NCBI GenBank assembly: GCA_023853785.1
Contig: JAJIRX010000571.1
Span: 1-14,480 of the forward strand
Direction: 5' to 3'
Length of the DNA: 14,480 bases
Source of the DNA: Psilocybe azurescens
Lineage: Eukaryota; Basidiomycota; Agaricomycetes; Agaricales; Agrocybaceae
The notes beneath the pieces were generated by a model that was given only the letters and a program-made list of their open reading frames with translations, made no database searches and had not been told where the DNA came from. This document shows positions 9,729-14,480 of the stretch, piece after piece. How positions within the stretch are numbered: position 1 is the stretch's first letter; every line of letters starts with the position of its first letter. A program made the translations under genes and the position numbers.

Positions 9729-12422
9729 CTACTCATCATCCATCTCATCTTCCGTGTCGTGGTCGACCAAGCCGCGCCGATGGCTAAGAGGGCTCACCGG
9801 CGTGGGCCTCCTCGTGATAACTACCACGGGCTGAGAATTGCCAGTAGACGTAGACGGGCGGAGTCGGCGCGAAGCCGGACACATATGGGGGCCGAGAGCG
9901 ATAGCCCTCAGAGCTGGAGGTCGCCACTGGAAGCGACGGCTGTGAACTTGCAGACGACTGTGTCGGTGTGCTCCGTTGTGCACGAGGGGAGACTCCAGCT
10001 GCAGATCGTCCTCCGTTTGCATTTGGTCGCTCGCCGATGTCGCTGCCGGCAGTGAAGCTTGTTGTTGCTCCATGTCGACGTCCTCGATTGCTGGAGTGGC
10101 CACGGTAGAGGGACCTGAATTGTAGCGCCAAATGACGGCGCCAGTGACATTGTGATAAATACAGCCATGACTTGGACGGTTGGGATCGAACTTACGGTGA
10201 AGGTACGAGTCAGGGTTCTGTGCCAGAGTGACGTTCCGGTGGAACATGTGGCCCGGAAGAAATGTGGGAGCGGCGGCAGCGATGTCCGTTGCGACAGTGG
10301 GCGATTGCGCGGGGACGAGAGGGATCGCGGGAATGAGGGCGGAAGCGGCGCGGACGCCGGCGCGGAAGCGGCAATATTTGCGGTTGATCCTTCCGACGAT
10401 TCTACCTCTGCTTGGTGTGCCGCTGAATCGTGCTCGACGTTGTGAGGTGCTGGCGTAGCGATCGGCGGCGAACGAGGGCGCGTGGTAGGGACAGCGGTCT
10501 CCGCGCCATCGGCAATTGTTCCGGAGCCCGAAATGGCGGCACTTGAGGTCGACGCAGTCCGAGCCGAAGGAGGTTGTCTTTGTAGCCTGGCTACACGACC
10601 CTCCAGATCAGCGACCGCATTGCATAGGTCCCCTATTTCGTCGTCGAATTTTGGATGACCTCTGTGTTTTTGCGGAGCTGCTCACGAGCCTTGTCCATCG
10701 CCCTTTTTGACCGGCCACCACCTCCTCCAACTTCTCTATCCTATCTTCCAGCCGCGGGACAATTTCGTCCAAAGCTCTCCAGCGCTCAATGTCCTCCAAA
10801 GTGATATCTGAATACTATTTAGCTTTATCACTGGTATACGAAGAAAAAATCACTTACCCGCGAAGGCCGGGTTGAAAGCGCTCCCGGACATTTCATCCAT
10901 CCTTGCCCTCTTTGCGGCCGGCATTTGCGCAGTCGCCTTCCCTTCCGCTTCGTTGCCTTCCCCTTCCCCTTCCCCTTCCCCTTCCTTTCCCTTCTTGCCT
11001 TCTTTGTCGTCTTCCGTCCGACATGCCATATGAGACAGGCGCAGTAATAACATGACCCACCGCTCTTACGACCTTCTACCTGCACGCATTCCAGTTTTTT
11101 CCTCTTGCACCGCAGGCACGTCACCGCGTAGGCGCGATTAGAGCGTTTGGGGCCGGACGCGTTGGTTTGCCGTGCCGATCTGTCTTCGGGATCCGGGAGC
11201 GCCTTCGTGAAACGAGGATCGTCGTCGTCATCGTCGTCATCGTCGTCATTGTCCTCGGTAGATTCTTCTTCGTCTTCGTCTTCACCTTCGCATCATCGTC
11301 TTTGTCGTCGTCGTCGTCGTCGTCGTCCACTGGCTCGGCGGACCTCTTGCGCTTTTCGCTAGGGCCGTGTCCGTTGCCGGCTTGTTGCGCGCGGAACGAT
11401 TGTGCCGATCGGAGTCCGTGCCGTCGTCCATTTCGCGTCCTCTGCCACTGGATGAAGCGCTCGCGATGCCTTTTTGCTTGCGGTGTGATCGTCATCCTGG
11501 ACAGCTCGATGGAGGGGGACGGATTCGTTGGGAGGTCGTTGGAGGAGGCGGGGCGCTATGTGGCGGAATGTATGTGTCGACGCTGGTTCGGGCACATCAA
11601 ACATCTGCAACGCTAGTAAGTGATGACCCATACCGGTTGACAGGTCCGGGATAGCATCCCGGACCTGTGTGGGCTTCGGTTTTGCTCGGGCTTTGACCCA
11701 GACATTTTCTGAAGCTGTGGTCGCCCCTTTGATCCTGAGGCCTCCTGCGGTCCTGGCCCATGTGCCATGGCTTTGACTGGGTTGGTATTTATTTGCATTA
11801 CCTGCGTGGCGCGAGGGCGAGGTCGAGGGCGAGGCGACCCTGGACCGGGACCGGGACCGGGACGGCAGCCGGACCTGCCATCTCGCGCTCACCCCTCTTT
11901 TCCGTATCCGTGCCCAGTCCGACGTCCTGTCTCGCTGAGCCCCGATCCTTCCCAACTCCCGCTCCTCCTTGAGTTATCTCGCCTGACCGAACTGTTTCCT
12001 CCTCTCTCTATCACTCTCCTTGCCGCCTCCGGCGTCACTCCCTTCTGCGCGTGCGGTTGTCGTGTGCAGTTCCCTCTGTTCAGCGCAACTTTTCTTGTAT
12101 TTTGCCGCAAATTCCGCCGGGTTGAAATCTGAGTTCTTGAACACGCTGTAGTAATTACAACGGAGTCCAGAAGAAGAGGTTGCCGTGGGCAGCAAATGTC
12201 TCCTTGAAAAGACCGTCCTCTTTGGCCGTCAATACATTTCTCTATATCTTTGGTCAAAATATTGGTCGCCAATGCCGCAAATGTACTTACCAAACCTTTC
12301 TTCTGTGATTTCAGAACCTCCACGATATTGCCGTTGTTTGCGCCTTTCTGGAACAAATCGTCGAGGTGCAACATAGCGCCGATTAGGCTATCGGAATTTG
12401 CGAAGATCGTGTTGTTGGACAT
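9729..12422 (-). CDS. gene C: internal Zn2Cys6-type cluster plus coiled coil (frameshifted)
   Basis: Exon 1 is 12422-12291 (MSNNTIFANS...), intron 12290-12242 (49 bases), a long middle part from 12241 to 10858, intron 10857-10808 (50 bases), and the last part 10807-9729. The N-terminal region is helical (RNVLTAKEDGLFKETFAAH, FKNSDFNPAEFAAKYKKS). The centre is low-complexity and I could not settle its frame at about 11980-11470; another intron may hide there. Then come a basic patch (SEKRKRS), an Asp/Glu tract, and a cluster C-x2-C-x6-C-x11-C-x2-C-x6-C (CLRCKRKKLEC ... CYYC...C) that matches the fungal Zn2Cys6 spacing once one base is added near 11031. A Gly-Glu tract and a ~75-residue coiled coil (EDIERWRALDEIVPRLEDRI...) follow, then a disordered acidic tail ending DTEDEMDDE. 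A DNA-binding or nuclear role is plausible but inferred. Confidence 0.65.
10956..10993 (-). repeat. (TTCCCC)n hexanucleotide tract in gene C
   Basis: About five CCTTCC-type units on the plus strand encode EGEGEGEG on the minus strand just after the cysteine cluster. In a neighbouring frame the same bases encode KGKGKG, so the frame must be set by flanking sequence; the EGEG frame continues into MPAAKRARMDEMSG and reaches the splice site in phase. Confidence 0.8.
11217..11333 (-). repeat. (GTC)n / (GAC)n trinucleotide tracts in gene C
   Basis: Two tracts of GTC and ATC triplets on the plus strand encode long Asp runs on the minus strand, separated by a Glu-rich stretch. They form the acidic region directly before the cysteine cluster. 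A frameshift at 11285-11286 lies between them. Confidence 0.85.
11640..11668. repeat. perfect 13-base-arm hairpin inside gene C
   Basis: ACAGGTCCGGGAT, a three-base AGC spacer, then its exact reverse complement. It lies in the part of gene C whose frame I could not settle, so it may be coding or intronic. Its arms contain the GGTCCGGGA word of the dispersed CG-rich family. Confidence 0.9.
11838..11874. repeat. GGACCG hexamer tract
   Basis: Three and a half tandem GGACCG units (plus strand) followed by a degraded unit. On the gene C strand one frame gives VPVPVPV. Same hexamer as the tract in the transposase near 5720-5741. Confidence 0.85.
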
Positions 12423-12631
12423 GTTTTGTCTTGCAAAAGTGATAAGCGGGAGGCGGGTTCTGGACGCGAAAATTGGCGGATCGGCACAGGGAAGTTACGG
12501 TAATTGAAGAGCGCAAAAATAAAATGATGGTAAACATCAACCTGCCAAATAGATGTCAATACTGCCGCCACACACGCGTCGTAGCCCCTAAACACTCAGT
12601 GTCCGGATCGCTGACTTACTTTTCAACCACC
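12423..12631. promoter_or_regulatory. divergent promoter region between genes C and D
   Basis: This 209-base head-to-head spacer must serve gene C (minus, ATG at 12422) and gene D (plus, ATG at 12632). The gene D start is preceded by CTTTTCAACCACC, a plausible context. An ACGCGAAAA word at 12464-12472 and an ACGCGT word at 12574-12579 resemble fungal cell-cycle boxes but are no more frequent than expected by chance over the window. Promoter activity is inferred from layout. Confidence 0.45.
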
Positions 12632-13456
12632 ATGCCTAATCCCGAGACACACACATCTGCAGTCCCAGAGGGCTATGCTCTGATCCCCAGTCAGCACAAA
12701 GGAAAGATGGATATCTTGTCCCACAATTTATTCTTCCCGATCTCCTCCAGTCCTTTCACGCACATCGTGAAAAAAAAATGGAGACCACCATAGCGGAACG
12801 CAAAGTCAGTACATTTGTGTTCAACATGTCTTTGGCCCACCCGTTGGCGTTCCGATGCCGTGCCGCTCCGATGCTGTATTTACATACACTTCGTTCCGGG
12901 ACCGGGGATTGGGACCGGATCGATTCAGTCCGATGCTAACGTATATATGGTTTCATTAGAGCTCTCAGGTGCATAGTCGGCCGTTCGTTGAAATTGCGGA
13001 GGAGCACATCAAGGTTCCTCCAAATCCCGTAAGTCTCATATCAGTATTTTGTCAGTATTAATCTCACTTTATAAGGATTTGAGTAACGAGGAGCGCCTCA
13101 ATATTCATGCCGAAGTCATTGCGGCTACGAACCGGCTCGGAGCCTCCTACAAGGACGCGGCAAATCGCTTGTATCTGGCCGAAGTCGCTAAGCTGAAAGC
13201 GGTGGACCTTCACAAGAAGGGTCTTGCTAACGAGTCCCAGCGCATGCAAAATGCTTTGATTGAATTTGAAAGAAAATATCGGGATAATGCGCATACCGAC
13301 ACGAATGCAGTGGATGGGGATGTCGGTATTGAAAGATCGGTGACGGCACAGTCAGGGCAGGACGCGACTGGTGCTCTGCAATACGATAGATCGGGCAAAA
13401 GCAAGGGCAAGGGCAAAGGCAAAGGCAAAGGCAAGGCCCGGATTATCTACGAATAG
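12632..13456 (+). CDS. gene D: small unnamed helical protein with GK-rich tail
   Basis: Three exons fit: 12632-12804, 12960-13028 and 13076-13456, with introns of 155 (branch site GCTAAC, ending CATTAG) and 47 bases. Phases close if one A is missing from the nine-A run at 12770-12778, which otherwise makes a TAG soon after. Bridged length is about 207 residues. Exon 2 gives VHSRPFVEIAEEHIKVPPNP; exon 3 starts DLSNEERLNIHAEVIAATNR and continues as a long amphipathic helix through SYKDAANRLYLAEVAKLKAV. The C-terminus has a hexamer-encoded GKGKGKGKGK tract and ends KARIIYE. No named domain; it recalls unnamed proteins repeated in Agaricomycete genomes. A partner-binding helical role is only a guess. 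If the A run is correct, translation could instead begin at the ATG at 12778. Confidence 0.7.
12850..12937. repeat. CG-rich motif cluster inflating gene D intron 1
   Basis: Within a 155-base intron, three times the usual length here, lie CGTTCCGATGCCGTGCCG, CTCCGATGC, and TTCCGGGACCGGGGATTGGG followed by ACCGGATCGATT and a second TCCGATGC. The flanks are A/T-rich and keep normal splice and branch signals, as if a CG-rich patch had been inserted or had grown inside a normal intron. Confidence 0.7.
13391..13437 (+). repeat. (GGCAAA)n hexanucleotide tract in gene D
   Basis: About seven GGCAAA/GGCAAG units encode the C-terminal Gly-Lys tract of gene D. It is in frame and ends shortly before the stop codon. 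Confidence 0.85.
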
Positions 13457-14480
13457 TTGAATACCCTTTTTATCTTTTTTGGTGTGTAATGGAATGAATG
13501 TATCTCATATAAGGAGAATACTCTTGCCAGCGACTCAATGGAATCAAGGTGCTTTAAACCCACCTGTGATTTCGGGCTGCCGTGCCGGATTCGGGTCGGA
13601 CACGACATTTGTACTTTCCGTCCGCTTTGATAACACCGCACACTGCCTTGCCGTTCCTTTCTACCTTAACATGATGCGTATTTTTATTCATTGAAGACAG
13701 TAGTAAAATTACCATGCCAATTTTGTATCCACCGTAGGAAGTGAATTCTCATCCAAAGTACCTGAGCATGAATGACAAAGGTAACTCTCATTTTTGCCTT
13801 CGCACAAACGGGTATTTGAAACACACGGGAAGAGGCCGGCGTGTCCGCTCCGTGCCCGACCCGACATCTGGTCTTGAGTTTTGAAGCATGACATTCGGTG
13901 CCACTAGCTTTAAGTGAGAAATGCTATGTCCGCTAATGTTCCGGTATCCGCTCCGTGCAGCGTCCGTCCCGACCCGTCGATACAATGTCATGTGTCATGC
14001 ATTCTCAGGTATTGCACACGCAAGTAAACATTCCGGGTTGGGCACGGGTCGGACATGCTTTTTTGCTTGACGCATTTTCAAATTTTGACCGAATGGGAGG
14101 CAGAGATGGTATAATTTCATGCATATTGAGAATTTAGTGCAATTCAGCCCATAATGGAAAATAAAGCCAGAAAGCCGGCGTCCGACCCGGTCCTGACCCG
14201 ACCCGCAGAATGTGCAAACCACATCCTGGCCAGAGTAATCCTGACATGCGATGGATATATGGGGTATGTATCCATCAAGTGGTCAGATTCCTCCATTCAC
14301 CGGCCCATACAATATGGTACAGTGTGGATTGCCATTTAAAGGTATGGTACATTGGGCGGCTCAGAGGAATTATTGAATCCATATGGAATGCTACATTGTA
14401 ACTGTACTTTGTATCATATACTATAGTACAGTGTAACATCAGTATGTGCCGACACCAGGTAAGTCGCGATTAACCCTCCC
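13457..14480. other. right flank, no supported gene
   Basis: One kilobase with no gene I can support. Open frames here are short and lack recognisable content; the best on the minus strand (13894-13709) has a CHSC pair but no family match I know. The stretch is rich in the dispersed CG-rich words (13575-13605, 13838-13868, 13938-13978, 14035-14056, 14175-14206) set in A/T-rich DNA, several reading TCCGCTCCGTGC or CCCGACCCG. The last 180 bases contain repeated GTACAGTGT words and an imperfect hairpin. Confidence 0.5.
14394..14437. repeat. imperfect hairpin near the right edge
   Basis: ACTGTACT at 14401-14408 pairs with AGTACAGT at 14425-14432 across a 16-base A/T-rich loop, and pairing extends imperfectly outward (TTGTA with GTAACA). 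GTACAGTGT at 14426-14434 also occurs at 14317-14325 as a direct repeat. Confidence 0.6.

Noticed and set aside
2484..12422. Similar starts MSGNNTI (gene A) and MSNNTI (gene C), hinting at homology
   Set aside because: The likeness ends after seven residues; nothing further aligns by eye.
12464..12579. Cell-cycle boxes (ACGCGAAA and ACGCGT) in the C/D spacer
   Set aside because: ACGCGT also occurs near 622, 1560 and 11157, about the number expected by chance in 14.5 kb.
382..13456. TET/JBP dioxygenase, HMG box, helicase or reverse transcriptase as cargo
   Set aside because: I looked for their hallmark motifs (HxD...H iron ligands, Walker motifs, YxDD) in the bridged proteins and saw none.
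13709..13894. Minus-strand open frame with a CHSC pair
   Set aside because: Only 61 codons, no partner Cys pair, no splice-linked neighbours and CG-rich clusters inside it; not supported as a gene.

Overview
The window looks like an accessory, transposon-rich locus from a basidiomycete fungus, most likely an Agaricomycete. The evidence is a KDZ (Kyakuja-Dileera-Zisupton) DNA transposase with its CxC2 cysteine cluster, many short GT-AG introns (about 47-76 bases) with CTNAY-like branch sites, and compact genes rich in low-complexity, acidic and basic stretches. I see no rRNA, tRNA, CRISPR array or bacterial-type operon signal.

Five multi-exon genes fill almost all of it. Left to right they are: gene A (382-2696, minus), an unnamed protein whose C-terminal half is a dozen copies of an N-M-S-D-D-D-E module; the KDZ transposase (2762-6483, minus), only 65 bases upstream of gene A; gene B (6678-9523, plus), unnamed and large, divergent from the transposase across a 194-base spacer; gene C (9729-12422, minus), convergent with B, with a fungal Zn2Cys6-type cluster and a coiled coil; and gene D (12632-13456, plus), small and alpha-helical, divergent from C across a 209-base spacer. 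About 380 bases on the left and 1 kb on the right carry no gene I can support.

No gene reads through in one frame. Each is interrupted by one- or two-base frameshifts (about 30 in total), mostly at single-base runs and mostly of the 'one base too few' kind. In gene A, the transposase and gene D, adding the missing bases makes every exon phase close and leaves no in-frame stop. This fits base-calling errors in an unpolished assembly better than ordinary decay, though decay is not excluded. All protein descriptions below are for the bridged reading.

The tight, alternating layout, with nuclear-looking low-complexity proteins around one transposase, suggests one multi-gene element (transposase plus four cargo genes), but I cannot prove its ends. 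A second theme is a dispersed CG-rich hexamer family (variants of GGACCG, GGCACCGG, CCGATCCCGACC) scattered through introns, exons and flanks. Gene A's repeats look like a serial array of phosphorylatable SUMO-interacting motifs. Genes A to D resemble families I recall only as unnamed Agaricomycete proteins; that recollection is unverified.
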